Counted from the stretch's first letter, positions 27,006-35,633 are shown. The stretch: 47,519 nt of DNA from Methanobacterium sp. UBA353 (GCA_002496805.1 DALO01000030.1:1-47519), one strand, 5' to 3'. The notes: generated by a model from the sequence alone, not told the origin. Numbers and translations: made by a program.

Positions 27006-28307
27006 TTAATTAAAATTCCGTTTATCAACAACCCGAACTGCTTTACCCTCACTTCGAGGTAAGCTTTCAGGTTCAACCAAGTTAACAGCAACTCTTAACC
27101 CTATTTCGTCATGGATTTGTTTTTCTATAGATTTTTTCACCTGTTCAACATGTTTCACTTCATCAGAAAAAAGTGCAGGGGAAGTTTCGACATGAACTTC
27201 CAGTTCATCCAGTTGCTGTGGTCTGGTGATAACAATCTGGTAGACTGGTTCCATTCCAGGTATTTTAAGCAAGGCTCGTTCAATCTGTGATGGGTAAACA
27301 ATAACTCCTCTAATTTTGAGCATATCATCTGATCTTCCAGTGATTCGATCCATTTTAATATTGGTCCTCCCACATACGCAGGCTCCATTATGCAGGGCAG
27401 TCATATCTTTGGTTCTGAAACGTATTATTGGCATTCCCTCCCTGGTAAGTGTTGTTAGGACAAGTTCTCCTTTTTCTCCATGGGGTAATGTTTCTAGTGT
27501 GGTAGGATCAATGATTTCTGGATAAAAATGATCATCAAAGATGTGAAGACCTTTTTTAACTTCGCATTCTTGGGCCACTCCCGGACCAATGATCTCAGTT
27601 AGTCCATAGATATTCAATGCGGAGAGATTTAATCTCTTTTCGATTTGGTTTCTCATTTCTTCAGTCCACATCTCCGCACCTAAGACTCCTGCTTTCAATT
27701 TAAGATCACGGGTACTAATGCCTTCTTTTTCCAATACTTCAGCCAGGTACAGGGCATAACTGGGGGTGCAAGTGATGATTGTGGTCTGGAAGTCTTGCAT
27801 TATCTCGATTTGACGTTGGGTGTTACCGGCACTTATGGGAATTACAGTAGCCCCAACTTTTTGAGTTCCATAATGTATGCCTAACCCTCCAGTAAACAGA
27901 CCATAACCGTAACAATTCTGTATAACATCTTTTCTGGTGGCACCTGCCATGCTAAGTGCTCTGGCCATTACTTCACTCCAGATGTTTATGTCTTTTTCTG
28001 TGTATCCAGAAACAGTTGGCTTTCCAGTTGTTCCAGAGGATGTGTGTACTTCCACAATATCATCACTTGGAACTGCAAACATGCCAAAGGGGTAGGCGTC
28101 TCTGAGGTCGTTTTTACTGGTGAATGGTAATTTTTCAATGTCTTTAAGGTTTTGGATATCTTCAGGGTCTACTCCTTCCTGGTCAAATCTATGATGATAA
28201 TAGGGTACATTATCATAAGCTTTTTTAACTACTTCTTGTAATCTTTTAAGCTGTAATTCTTCTCTTTCCTGGACTGACATGCACTCATCCTTTTCATTCC
28301 AGATCAT
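27006..28307 (-). CDS. paaK: Phenylacetate-CoA ligase family enzyme
   Basis: The 433-residue adenylate-forming enzyme has the AMP-binding P-loop HTSSGTTGKPTVSGYT near 88-103, NIYGLTEIIGPG near 233-244, a Cys pair in GACVCGRTNI, and the C-terminal KIRGVIVYPSQIE. It activates an aryl acid with ATP and CoA. In methanogens these ligases probably re-use aromatic acids (phenylacetate, indoleacetate) for amino acid synthesis together with indolepyruvate oxidoreductase, which is not encoded in this window. GAGGTG lies about ten bases before the ATG. Confidence 0.88.
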   Translation of the reverse strand: MIWNEKDECMSVQEREELQLKRLQEVVKKAYDNVPYYHHRFDQEGVDPEDIQNLKDIEKLPFTSKNDLRDAYPFGMFAVPSDDIVEVHTSSGTTGKPTVSGYTEKDINIWSEVMARALSMAGATRKDVIQNCYGYGLFTGGLGIHYGTQKVGATVIPISAGNTQRQIEIMQDFQTTIITCTPSYALYLAEVLEKEGISTRDLKLKAGVLGAEMWTEEMRNQIEKRLNLSALNIYGLTEIIGPGVAQECEVKKGLHIFDDHFYPEIIDPTTLETLPHGEKGELVLTTLTREGMPIIRFRTKDMTALHNGACVCGRTNIKMDRITGRSDDMLKIRGVIVYPSQIERALLKIPGMEPVYQIVITRPQQLDELEVHVETSPALFSDEVKHVEQVKKSIEKQIHDEIGLRVAVNLVEPESLPRSEGKAVRVVDKRNFN

Positions 28308-28482
28308 TTCCTACACCTCGATTAATGGCAATTATAACAGTCTTGTTAGCTTCAATACCAAAAAAAATCTCCTTGATGTTAATTGATATTTACAATATGT
28401 TCTATTAAGTCCTTTTTTAGTATTTTACTATATTATTTTCATTTATAAAAAGAATGATATTTATCTATTACTAAATTATCCT

Positions 28483-28580
28483 GCACAGTTGAAATATGGA
28501 TGATACATGAACAAAGTGGAGGGGATTGGTATGGGCCTCCAGAAGAATATGCACAGTTGAAATATGGGTGATATATGAAC
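28483..28580. repeat. Pair of 30-bp direct repeats upstream of paaK
   Basis: The 30-bp units at 28483-28512 and 28551-28580 begin GCACAGTTGAAATATGG and differ at only two positions. The 38-bp spacer contains a possible hairpin, TGGAGG/CCTCCA. They fill the 335-bp gap between sod and paaK, the rest of which is AT-rich with no gene. Two copies with a single spacer and no cas genes do not make a CRISPR array. Confidence 0.8.
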
Positions 28581-28620
28581 CGGGTTATTAAATTTATTTG
28601 ATTATTAAAAAAAGTGAATA

Positions 28621-28634
28621 AAAAAAAAGGGGGT
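28621..28634 (-). terminator. T-tract after superoxide dismutase
   Basis: On the minus strand CCCCC followed by eight T lies 9-22 bases after the sod stop codon, a typical archaeal oligo-T terminator. Confidence 0.5.
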
Positions 28635-28642
28635 GTTTTTTT

Positions 28643-29341
28643 TTAAATTGTTTTAAGCCAATTATCGAAATTTTCTTTGAACTCTTCCACTTTTATGTCC
28701 AGTATTCTGCGATTATCAACTAGATTGAGACTACCAGCTAAAAGTTCGATCTCCAGTCGTCTGTTCACTTCTTCCCAGTTTACAATGTTCCAGAATGCCC
28801 CTACATAGTCTGGTCGCACATTCTTATAGTCCAAGTAGTAGGCATGTTCCCAGACATCCAGCACCATTAAAACTTGGAAGTGGGGTATTACATTTACATT
28901 GTGTTTTTCGATTTGTGTGATGAAGAGGCGGTCTGTAGCTCGGCACACTGTTAAAGCAGCCCAACCTGAACCTTCAGTGCTTATGGCTGTTTGGGAAAAT
29001 TCTTGTTTAAATCTTTCGAAGGATCCAAAATCTTTGTTAATATATTTGGCAAGGGTTCCGGTGGGTGCTCCTCCTCCTTTTGGTGCTGGGGCCATGTTTT
29101 CCCAGAAAAGTTTGTGCAGTACGAATCCACCTACATGGAATGATAATTCCTTGGCCACTGCCTTAACATCAAATTCCATATTCGAACGGCTGTCAAACTT
29201 GTTTAAAATTGCATTAGCACCATCTACATATGCTTGGTGATGTTTTTCGTGGTGTATCTTCAACTGTTCCTCAGAAATGTGAGGTGCCAAATCTCCATAT
29301 CCATAGGGAAGTGGAGGTAGTTCATATATTTTTTTTGCCAT
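28643..29341 (-). CDS. sodB: Iron/manganese superoxide dismutase
   Basis: The 232-residue cytoplasmic enzyme dismutates superoxide. Metal ligands expected from the family are present: His30 in KIHHEKHHQAYV, His76 in GGFVLHKLFW, and Asp162 and His166 in LDVWEHAYYLDY. The GGGAPTGTLAKYI and GSGWAALTV stretches are typical. Iron is the likely metal in methanogens, but sequence alone does not decide. GGAGTG precedes the ATG. It heads the left end of a minus-strand group of oxygen-defence genes, with a hairpin-rich promoter at 29380-29410. Confidence 0.95.
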   Translation of the reverse strand: MAKKIYELPPLPYGYGDLAPHISEEQLKIHHEKHHQAYVDGANAILNKFDSRSNMEFDVKAVAKELSFHVGGFVLHKLFWENMAPAPKGGGAPTGTLAKYINKDFGSFERFKQEFSQTAISTEGSGWAALTVCRATDRLFITQIEKHNVNVIPHFQVLMVLDVWEHAYYLDYKNVRPDYVGAFWNIVNWEEVNRRLEIELLAGSLNLVDNRRILDIKVEEFKENFDNWLKTI

Positions 29342-29641
29342 AATATTTCACTCCTTTTAGGATTTCAAGTATTATTTAGCCATCATCTACCATTGATGAT
29401 AATTTGGTAGCATTAACCACCAGTCAAAGCATTAATTATATTTATTGCTGTTTTTAGTTTTTGTAAAAACTCTCCAAACAGTGAGTGTACTTAATTGGGG
29501 TGCGTCTGGATAGTCTTTTTACTACTCTTAATTTTATCATTATTTTTATTTATTAGTTGTTATTTAATCCTGGAACAAATGAATTTTGGATTTTAAGACT
29601 TCTAAAAAAAAAAATTTTTAATTAATGATGTAAGTTTTAGT
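29342..29641. other. AT-rich promoter region of superoxide dismutase
   Basis: No gene is seen. Overlapping inverted repeats ATCATC/GATGAT (29382-29400) and CTACCA/TGGTAG (29387-29410) lie 41-69 bases upstream of the sod start and could be operator sites. Confidence 0.35.
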
Positions 29642-29665
29642 AAAAAAAAGTAGTTACTTTTTTTT
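29642..29665. terminator. Perfect A/T-arm palindrome after ferritin
   Basis: Eight A plus GTA, then GT, then TAC plus eight T give 11-base perfect arms with a 2-base loop. It lies about 105 bases after the ferritin stop and gives a T-tract on either strand. Confidence 0.45.
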
Positions 29666-29770
29666 TAAAAGCAATATTTAGTGGATATAATTATTTTAAA
29701 AGAACATGGAATTTTATTATAAAAAAGGGAGAATAAAATAGAAAAAAATAGTAAAAAAGGGGTTTTGTCA

Positions 29771-30271
29771 TTAGTCAGTGGGGGCTATTCTTTGTCCTAG
29801 TTCCTGATCCAACATGTACAGTCCTCTGTTTGATTCTCCAACCATTTTGACTTTATGGAGAACTCCACTTGAAGACTCTTCTTCTTCCACTTGTTCTGCT
29901 ACAAACCATTGGAGGAAGTTGTTGGTGGCATGATCTTTGAGTTCAATTGCCAGGTCAACCAGGTCATTTATCAGTCCAGTGACCATCTTTTCATGCTCAT
30001 AAACTTGTTCAAAAACAGCTAAAGGAGAATCCCACTCTTTTTGTGGTGTTTCTATTTCAGCAAGTTGAACTCTGCTACCTTTCTGCACCAGGTAATCGTA
30101 GAACTTCATGGCATGGCTTAACTCTTCCTGACCTTGGATTCTCATCCAGTTACCAAATCCGGGTAAGTCCTGGTCTTCGAAATAAGCAGCCATGGCTAGG
30201 TATAGATAACCAGAGTAGAGTTCTCGGTTTAACTGGAAGTTCAGAGATTCCCTCATCTTCTCATCTAACAT
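29771..30271 (-). CDS. ftnA: Ferritin
   Basis: The 166-residue protein stores iron as a 24-subunit shell. Counting from ATG 30271, ferroxidase residues Glu17 (LNRELYSGYLYL), Glu50 and His53 (GQEELSHAMKFY) and the later FVAEQVEEEES sit where E. coli FtnA has them. There is no Met haem ligand pattern of bacterioferritin. The ATG is preceded by AGGGGTTGAT; a TTG three codons earlier is less likely. By holding iron it limits Fenton chemistry beside the dismutase and rubredoxin genes. Rubredoxin is encoded 24 bases upstream, so the two are co-transcribed. Confidence 0.93.
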   Translation of the reverse strand: MLDEKMRESLNFQLNRELYSGYLYLAMAAYFEDQDLPGFGNWMRIQGQEELSHAMKFYDYLVQKGSRVQLAEIETPQKEWDSPLAVFEQVYEHEKMVTGLINDLVDLAIELKDHATNNFLQWFVAEQVEEEESSSGVLHKVKMVGESNRGLYMLDQELGQRIAPTD

Positions 30272-30294
30272 ATTTATCAACCCCTATTAAATCT

Positions 30295-30456
30295 TTAATC
30301 TACCGGTTCGAACATATCTTTACCAGCACCGCACAATGGGCACACCCAATCATCTGGAAGATCTTCAAAGGCAGTCCCGGGAGCTATTCCTCCCACGTCA
30401 TCTCCTTCTTCAGGGTCGTAGATGTATCCACAAGGTTTGCACAAATATTTTTGCAT
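30295..30456 (-). CDS. rub: Rubredoxin
   Basis: This gene encodes 53 residues starting MQKYLCKPCGYIYDPEEGD, with the second cysteine pair in WVCPLCGAGKDMFEP. The four Cys bind one iron and the protein carries single electrons, for instance to peroxide- or oxygen-reducing flavoproteins. GVGGIAPGTAFEDLPDDW between the pairs is the standard rubredoxin loop. GAGGTG lies about eight bases before the ATG. It is 23 bases upstream of ferritin, suggesting that oxidation of stored iron and electron delivery are controlled together. Confidence 0.95.
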   Translation of the reverse strand: MQKYLCKPCGYIYDPEEGDDVGGIAPGTAFEDLPDDWVCPLCGAGKDMFEPVD

Positions 30457-30542
30457 ATTCAAACACCTCTTTTTTTAATTAAATTCATGGTAAGTACATG
30501 AAATTGAAAAATACTAAAAGAAGATTTTGTTTACGATCAGTA

Positions 30543-30707
30543 TCAATTTAATAATTTTATAAATCGGAATTTCCCAGCTCCACACTTGGGACAGGTCCAT
30601 TCTTCGGGTAAGTCTTCAAAGGCGGTTCCAGGGGGTGTGTTGGTTCTGGGTTCTCCATTTTCAGGATCGTAGATATAATTACATACTTTACATTTGTATC
30701 TGTGCAT
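30543..30707 (-). CDS. rub: Rubredoxin
   Basis: This second rubredoxin has 54 residues from ATG 30707, which has GGAGGAA upstream; an ATG eight codons earlier has no site. The cysteine pairs are in YKCKVCNYIYDPENGE and WTCPKCGAGKFRF. It differs from its neighbour through the loop (EPRTNTPPGTAFEDLPEEW) and a more basic C-terminus, so the partners may differ. The pair may have arisen by tandem duplication or by two acquisitions. Confidence 0.95.
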   Translation of the reverse strand: MHRYKCKVCNYIYDPENGEPRTNTPPGTAFEDLPEEWTCPKCGAGKFRFIKLLN

Positions 30708-31077
30708 TATAAAATTCCTCCGCAAATCCAAGTTAACAAATTTTTGCGTATAACCAGGGGGTGATTATCTTCCACCAGACTTTTTTAGACCCTTTTTCAC
30801 ACTTTTCAATTAAGATAATTTTTTATATTTTTATGTTCATTCCTGATTAATAATACTATGGTTATATTCCTAGTTTATTTTTCTGGGTTTAATATATCCC
30901 AAGAATTAAAATCACTTCGAATAAGTATTAAAGCAGGATTAGATGAGGATAATCTTCTATGGGTTAAATAATAGTTTTTTTCCCTCTTGAAACTATTTTC
31001 TTGGAATATAGTCTCCATTCTCATGGATTGTGCACTAGTTGATTACATGAGGGGATATGTCTAAAAAAAAGGTAAGA
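30708..31077. other. Intergenic region with a hairpin
   Basis: AATAGTTT/AAACTATT (30970-30977 and 30990-30997) forms perfect 8-base arms, about 80 bases after the stress-protein stop, and may end that transcript. A 37-codon plus-strand frame at 30858-30971 has no binding site and is not called. Confidence 0.35.
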
Positions 31078-31473
31078 TCATTTTACCAGTAAAATTGGTA
31101 AGTCAATTGTTTTGATGGTGTTTTCGGCAACACTGCCCATTAATAATTTTTCCAAACCGGATTTTCCATGGGGGCTTATAACCACCAAGTCAGCTCCGGC
31201 CTTTTGAGCGATCTTTTTCATATCATGCAAGGGGCTTCCTACAATCAATATTTCATGGACTTCAACACCAGTTTTTTGACCCTTCTTTTGAACATTATTG
31301 AGGATGGTCTTTCCTTCATCCTCCAATACTTCAAAGGGATAGATCAACTTATCATCAATGATATGAACTGCAACCACTTTAGAGTCCAATTCTTTCGCCA
31401 TGGCCAGTGCCATATCTTCTGCCCTTTGCGCATATTCTGATCCATCTGTAGGAACCATTATATTGTCGAACAT
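31078..31473 (-). CDS. Universal stress protein, UspA family
   Basis: The 131-residue protein begins FDNIMVPTDGSEYAQRAEDM and closes with the ATP-binding pattern VVISPHGKSGLEKLLMGSVA and PILLVK, giving a G-2x-G-9x-G(S) motif. It probably binds ATP as a dimer. I start it at ATG 31473, because AGGATGGT forms the binding site there; the ATG at 31485 would lie inside it. It sits among oxygen-defence genes, which fits a stress role. Confidence 0.88.
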   Translation of the reverse strand: MFDNIMVPTDGSEYAQRAEDMALAMAKELDSKVVAVHIIDDKLIYPFEVLEDEGKTILNNVQKKGQKTGVEVHEILIVGSPLHDMKKIAQKAGADLVVISPHGKSGLEKLLMGSVAENTIKTIDLPILLVK

Positions 31474-31539
31474 GTTTTTAACCATCCTATATTTATTGAA
31501 AATTTAATTTCCCTCAATTGTTTATCAATTGGGGGTGTT

Positions 31540-32094
31540 TTAATCCTTGAGTATCCGGTGATGATCTCCCACTACAAAGTCTTTCCCACCAAGATGCAGT
31601 ATGGGTTTAGCTTTTTCCACGTTTAGGAGTCCTTCTTTGATGGCATCTTCCCGGGCAGCAACCTTCAACACTTCACCCAGCACTAAGTTGTGGTCACCGC
31701 ATTCAAGAATCCTCTCTACACGACATTCCATATGTGCTATACATTCTCCGATCCATGGTGGTGCAACCTTTTGTGATGGCATCTGGGTCAATCCTGATTT
31801 TTCAATCTCATTTACTCCTTGAGGGAATTTTTCACTGGTAATCCATAATTCAGGGAGTATGTCCTCAGAAGGAATGTTTATCACCATTTCATTGGTTTGT
31901 TCAATGTTCTGGTAAGTATGGTGATTGGGAGATGATGACACGGCAATTAAGGGGGGATTGCTGGATACTGGCATGGTAAAGGAAAAAGGGGCAGCATTAA
32001 TCTTCCCATCAGGGCTAATAGTAGTTACTATGATTGTTGGTCGAGGTGCAAGTACCCGGTAAAAGTTTTCTACATCCATATTTGTGAATTTCAT
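31540..32094 (-). CDS. Flavin reductase-like FMN-binding protein
   Basis: The 184-residue split-barrel flavoprotein has APRPTIIVTTISPDGKINAA at 16-35 and PFSFTMPVSSNPPLIAVSSS at 36-55, the FMN-binding core of the flavin reductase/FlaRed family. MECRVERILECGDHNLVLGE is a further family mark. In archaea such proteins bind FMN and pass electrons within redox or oxygen-reduction chains; the substrate here is unknown. It is 67 bases upstream of the stress protein on the same strand. Start choice between ATG 32094 and the ATG five codons later is open. Confidence 0.85.
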   Translation of the reverse strand: MKFTNMDVENFYRVLAPRPTIIVTTISPDGKINAAPFSFTMPVSSNPPLIAVSSSPNHHTYQNIEQTNEMVINIPSEDILPELWITSEKFPQGVNEIEKSGLTQMPSQKVAPPWIGECIAHMECRVERILECGDHNLVLGEVLKVAAREDAIKEGLLNVEKAKPILHLGGKDFVVGDHHRILKD

Positions 32095-32196
32095 TTATAA
32101 CAACTCTTCAAACTGATTGGAATTGATTATTATCTACTATGATCTGTTTTTTTAAAAAATTTATTACATCCCACAAGCAATACCTATGTAATTGCA

Positions 32197-33930
32197 TTAT
32201 TTTTCGGCTATTTTTTTCTTCCAATCCTTGTTGTCTTTAAGATAATCTGCTCCACAGCTTTTGATGAATTCATCACATTCTTCCTCTGGATTTCCATCAC
32301 CAATAATCTTACCATCATCCATACGTATAGCTCTGGTGGCTAATTCTTCAATGAAATCAATATGATGGCTGACCATAAGTATGGTGGTATTAAATTCCTG
32401 ATTTATATGTTTCAGGGAGTTTGAAACCATTCTAAGAGTAATTGGATCCAGATCACCAAATGGTTCGTCTAATATTAGTACTTTAGGGTTTGATGTTAGT
32501 ACCAGTGCCAGTGTGGCTCTAACCTTTTGTCCGCCTGATAATTCATATGATCTTCTGTTAAGAATATCCATTGGCAGATTCAAAGCTTTAAACACGGGTT
32601 CTGCATATTCTTTAATTTTATTATCTGGAAAACTGGGGAAAAGTGTTTCCAAAATATCTGGGGAGAGACCTATCTGTTCTAGACGATCTTTAGCTTCGTT
32701 TTCTGGCAGATCTGTTAAATTGTAAAGTACATCTAATGCAAGGTCACTAATACCTAATTCTTCAGCTTTCTTCTTGGCTTTGTCCACAACTTTTATTCCT
32801 TTAACTCCTAATCGTGCTGCTATTTGGTCTCTAACACGGGCATGGTGAACTAGGGCGAATTCTTGGTGCATGAATCCCATTTGTCTACGGACTTTCATCC
32901 GATTAATACCGGGTTGGTGCATATCCACCCATTGGTCTTCAAGTTTAAATGATACTTCTCCTTCGTCTGGCTGATCCAGACCACCGACTATACGGAGTAG
33001 GACTGTTTTTCCAGCACCGCTGGGGCCTATAAGGGAAACAATTTCACCTTCTTTAATATCAAAATTAACATCCTTTAACTCTAGAACATTACCTCCTTTA
33101 AGGAGATAAAACTTTCTTTTCAAGTCTTTAGCTTTTATTAATGTATCACCAAACTTCTCTGAACTTTTTTCAGTTATTTTAGGCTCCATATCTTTTAAGA
33201 ATCTTTTTATAATATCATCTGGTGTTCCTTCACTGACTATATGTCCATTTTCCATTAATACCAGACGTTGAGATAAGTAACGATGAACTTCAGGTAGGTG
33301 TGATACTAATATAACAGTTACTCCTAAATCTTCATTGATTTTCTTTATTGAATTTAATATTTCCTGTTTAGTTTTAGGGCACGACATGGTGGCAGGTTCA
33401 TCTAATAAGAGAACTTTTGGCTTTTTGGCTAATTGTCGGGCCATAATAAGTCTTTGTTTTTCACCACCACTTAGCACCGGTGCAAAGTGATCAGCCTTAT
33501 GATCCAAACCAACCACTCGCAGAATTTCCATTGCTTCATCTTTAAATTCATCATAAGCAAAATCAAAATCAGTTAATGCTTCATCACCGTATTTAGAGCC
33601 ATATAACTTCCTTATAACATTATTCAATGTTGTTTCAGACCATAATCCAAAAGATCGCTGGAGATGGATAGCAGTTACTTCGCGTAACTTGCGAAAGTAG
33701 TAACTACTTGAGTCTGAACCAACTTTAACATCACCAATCTCTATTTCTCCCTCTTCGAATGGTTCCACACCCCTCAACACACGTAAAAGACTACTTTTAC
33801 CCGATCCACTTCTCCCAATGATGCCTAAAATTTCTCCATCTGCAACTTCCAAGTTAACATTATCCAAGGCCTTGATTTTTAGGCCATCTTCCATTGTGAA
33901 TGTTTTTGATAGATTTTTAATCTTAATCAT
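32197..33930 (-). CDS. atwA: Methyl-coenzyme M reductase system, component A2 (tandem ABC ATPase)
   Basis: The 577-residue soluble protein has two ABC ATPase halves. Half 1: Walker A GRSGSGKSS near 38-46, signature LSGGEKQR near 153-160, Walker B LLLDEPATMSCPKTKQ. Half 2: GPSGAGKTV near 304-312, LSGGQKVRATLA near 467-478, LILDEPFGDLDP. Component A2 is the ATP carrier needed with the McrC-containing complex for reductive activation of the nickel cofactor F430 in methyl-coenzyme M reductase. It has no membrane part. GGTGAT precedes the ATG. Its presence identifies the organism as a methanogen. Confidence 0.92.
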   Translation of the reverse strand: MIKIKNLSKTFTMEDGLKIKALDNVNLEVADGEILGIIGRSGSGKSSLLRVLRGVEPFEEGEIEIGDVKVGSDSSSYYFRKLREVTAIHLQRSFGLWSETTLNNVIRKLYGSKYGDEALTDFDFAYDEFKDEAMEILRVVGLDHKADHFAPVLSGGEKQRLIMARQLAKKPKVLLLDEPATMSCPKTKQEILNSIKKINEDLGVTVILVSHLPEVHRYLSQRLVLMENGHIVSEGTPDDIIKRFLKDMEPKITEKSSEKFGDTLIKAKDLKRKFYLLKGGNVLELKDVNFDIKEGEIVSLIGPSGAGKTVLLRIVGGLDQPDEGEVSFKLEDQWVDMHQPGINRMKVRRQMGFMHQEFALVHHARVRDQIAARLGVKGIKVVDKAKKKAEELGISDLALDVLYNLTDLPENEAKDRLEQIGLSPDILETLFPSFPDNKIKEYAEPVFKALNLPMDILNRRSYELSGGQKVRATLALVLTSNPKVLILDEPFGDLDPITLRMVSNSLKHINQEFNTTILMVSHHIDFIEELATRAIRMDDGKIIGDGNPEEECDEFIKSCGADYLKDNKDWKKKIAEK

Positions 33931-34354
33931 TCATATCACCGTTATTATCTTTTTTTAATCAAAATTGGATTACCGTGGACTGTTAAAATAATTAATCATC
34001 GATAAAATATAAGACACTATTCTTGTTACACATCTCTGGATATATAGCTTATTCTATTTTATATTTGCATTTTTTCCATCTTTAAATATACCATAGACAA
34101 CTTATAAAAAACCCTGATTATTGCATCAAAAAGAGCATATTATAACTTATTATGCTGCATAATGTGGACATCATCCCCACAAAGATAGATAATTACAAAT
34201 ATCTAGCTTTAATGTATTATAATCTGATAATTTATCAAGTTGATGTTTTTAGGTTAATTATTTATGATTGTACAAATAAAACTTACAAATAAATCCATTT
34301 AAGAAAAGTTCAGATATAAATTTTATATTAAACATATAAGGGGAGTGCATTGAT
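33931..34354. other. Divergent intergenic region between atwA and the nadM side
   Basis: AT-rich DNA holds the atwA promoter. A perfect palindrome ATTATGC-T-GCATAAT lies at 34149-34163, about 220 bases from either side. A TATA-like TTTATATTA at 34322-34330 precedes the small Cys-rich frame. No other gene is seen. Confidence 0.4.
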
Positions 34355-34474
34355 TTGTGTATGGGTTGTGGAATGTGTGGCTTGCAACTCCCAGGCCTTT
34401 GCATGGTTTTTATTGTTCAACTGTTAAGCCAGAACAGCTATGGTCTGAAAGTAATCTTATCAGAGTTAAAATAA
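34355..34474 (+). CDS. Small Cys-rich protein (39 aa), possible
   Basis: A TTG at 34355 (or ATG at 34361) opens a frame of 37-39 residues starting LCMGCGMCGLQLPGLCMVFI, then VQLLSQNSYGLKVILSELK. Four Cys lie within 15 residues, in a CxxCxxC arrangement resembling a ferredoxin cluster stub, followed by a hydrophobic stretch. AGGGGAGTG (34339-34347) is a strong binding site at correct spacing, and a TATA-like box lies about 30 bases before the start. Both support a real gene, although it is shorter than normal annotation limits. Function unknown; metal binding is an inference. Confidence 0.5.
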   Translation: MCMGCGMCGLQLPGLCMVFIVQLLSQNSYGLKVILSELK

Positions 34475-34580
34475 TAGAATAAAATCTTAAAAAAAATAGT
34501 GTTTACTGGGAAAATGGATACTAGATAATGCAATTTTTTAATAAAATAAAGTATAATTATCGAAATCATGGTGTGTTATT

Positions 34581-35108
34581 ATGAGAGGACTGCTTGTTGG
34601 AAGGATGCAACCAGTGCATCAGGGACATCTGCAGGTAATTAAAAGGATCTTGGGAGAAGTAGAAGAAGTTATTATTGGCATTGGTAGTGCACAGCTTAGT
34701 CACACCATAAAGGATCCTTTCACTGCTGGTGAAAGGATGATGATGCTCAGTAAAGCCCTGGCAGAAAACGGCATACCAGCCTCAAATTATTACATTATAC
34801 CAGTCCAAGATATTGAGTGTAATTCCCTATGGGTAGCTCATATGGAGATGCTAACCCCTCCCTTTGAACATGTGTATTCAGGTAATCCCCTGGTCCAGAG
34901 ACTTTTCACTGAAAAAGGATATCAAGTTACTCAACCACCCCTTTTCAACCGAGAAATTTATTCTGGCACTGAAGTCAGACGGAGGATGCTTGCCGATGAA
35001 AAATGGGATCAATTACTCCCAGAATCAGTAGTTGAAGTTATCCATGAAATCAAAGGCATTTCACGAATTAAACACCTGGCCAGAAAAGAGGTCAGTGATT
35101 CAATATGA
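34581..35108 (+). CDS. nadM: Nicotinamide-nucleotide adenylyltransferase, archaeal type
   Basis: The 175-residue enzyme joins ATP and NMN to NAD. The nucleotidyltransferase HxGH motif is HQGH at 13-16 within GRMQPVHQGH; the second motif is REIYSGTEVRRRML near 127-140. Length and sequence fit archaeal NadM (hexameric, cytoplasmic). GGTG lies close before the ATG. The last four bases (ATGA) overlap the start of moaE. Confidence 0.95.
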   Translation: MRGLLVGRMQPVHQGHLQVIKRILGEVEEVIIGIGSAQLSHTIKDPFTAGERMMMLSKALAENGIPASNYYIIPVQDIECNSLWVAHMEMLTPPFEHVYSGNPLVQRLFTEKGYQVTQPPLFNREIYSGTEVRRRMLADEKWDQLLPESVVEVIHEIKGISRIKHLARKEVSDSI

Positions 35109-35542
35109 TAATAGCAAAAATCATCGATGATGATCGAACCATCACCATAGAGGAATTAACTGAACAAATAAAGGAACAACCCACTATTGATGAGTGCGGT
35201 GCTATATTCACCTTTGAAGGAATAGTGAGAGGTAAAGACAGGTTAAAAACAACGGATAGAATCATTCTAAGCCTTCCTGATCATAAAAAAACTGAAGAAA
35301 AACTAGAAATCATACTTCAAGAAGTTAAAAAAAAGCATAAAGTAAAATTTATAGGAGTAATCCACTATTTAGGACAGTTCAAACCTGGTGATCCGATGTT
35401 CCTGGCTGCAGTGGCAGGGGCACACCGTCATGAAACCCGGGCTGCCCTGGAAGAAATTGTTGAAAGAGTGAAATATGAATTGGACTTCAAAAAAGAGGAG
35501 CAGGGAAGTGCCGGAACTAATATAATAATGTCCGGAGGTTAA
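35105..35542 (+). CDS. moaE: Molybdopterin synthase catalytic subunit
   Basis: The 145-residue MoaE transfers sulfur from MoaD to precursor Z in molybdopterin synthesis. GAIFTFEGIVRG near 32-43 and the later GAHRHETRAALEEIVERVK near 100-118 are family marks. The cofactor carries Mo or W in formylmethanofuran dehydrogenase, the first enzyme of methanogenesis from CO2. A MobA-type enzyme is encoded 5 kb away. It starts within the stop of nadM; the chemistry of the two genes is not shared. Confidence 0.92.
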   Translation: MIIAKIIDDDRTITIEELTEQIKEQPTIDECGAIFTFEGIVRGKDRLKTTDRIILSLPDHKKTEEKLEIILQEVKKKHKVKFIGVIHYLGQFKPGDPMFLAAVAGAHRHETRAALEEIVERVKYELDFKKEEQGSAGTNIIMSGG

Positions 35543-35633
35543 CTGTCAATCCAAAATAATCAATTTTCTTTTAAACAATTTTACCATGTTATTTCAGTAT
35601 AGATAATTTCATTGAAATATAGGAAGAAATCCA

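Noticed and set aside
28483..28580. Minimal CRISPR array (two 30-bp repeats, one 38-bp spacer)
   Set aside because: The repeat lacks the usual dyad and the typical GAAA(T/G) end, the only spacer contains a hairpin with arms TGGAGG/CCTCCA, and no cas gene is in the window.
30858..30971. 37-codon plus-strand frame in the gap before the stress-protein gene
   Set aside because: No ribosome binding site, no family features; it lies antisense between minus-strand genes.
32197..33930. atwA as a membrane ABC transporter ATPase
   Set aside because: Two ATPase halves in one chain, no permease gene nearby, and sequence features fit component A2 of the methyl-coenzyme M reductase system.
34361..34474. 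Small Cys-rich frame as the stump of a ferredoxin gene
   Set aside because: Considered, but it has its own TATA-like box, binding site and stop, with no ferredoxin sequence before or after it; kept as a possible gene at moderate confidence.
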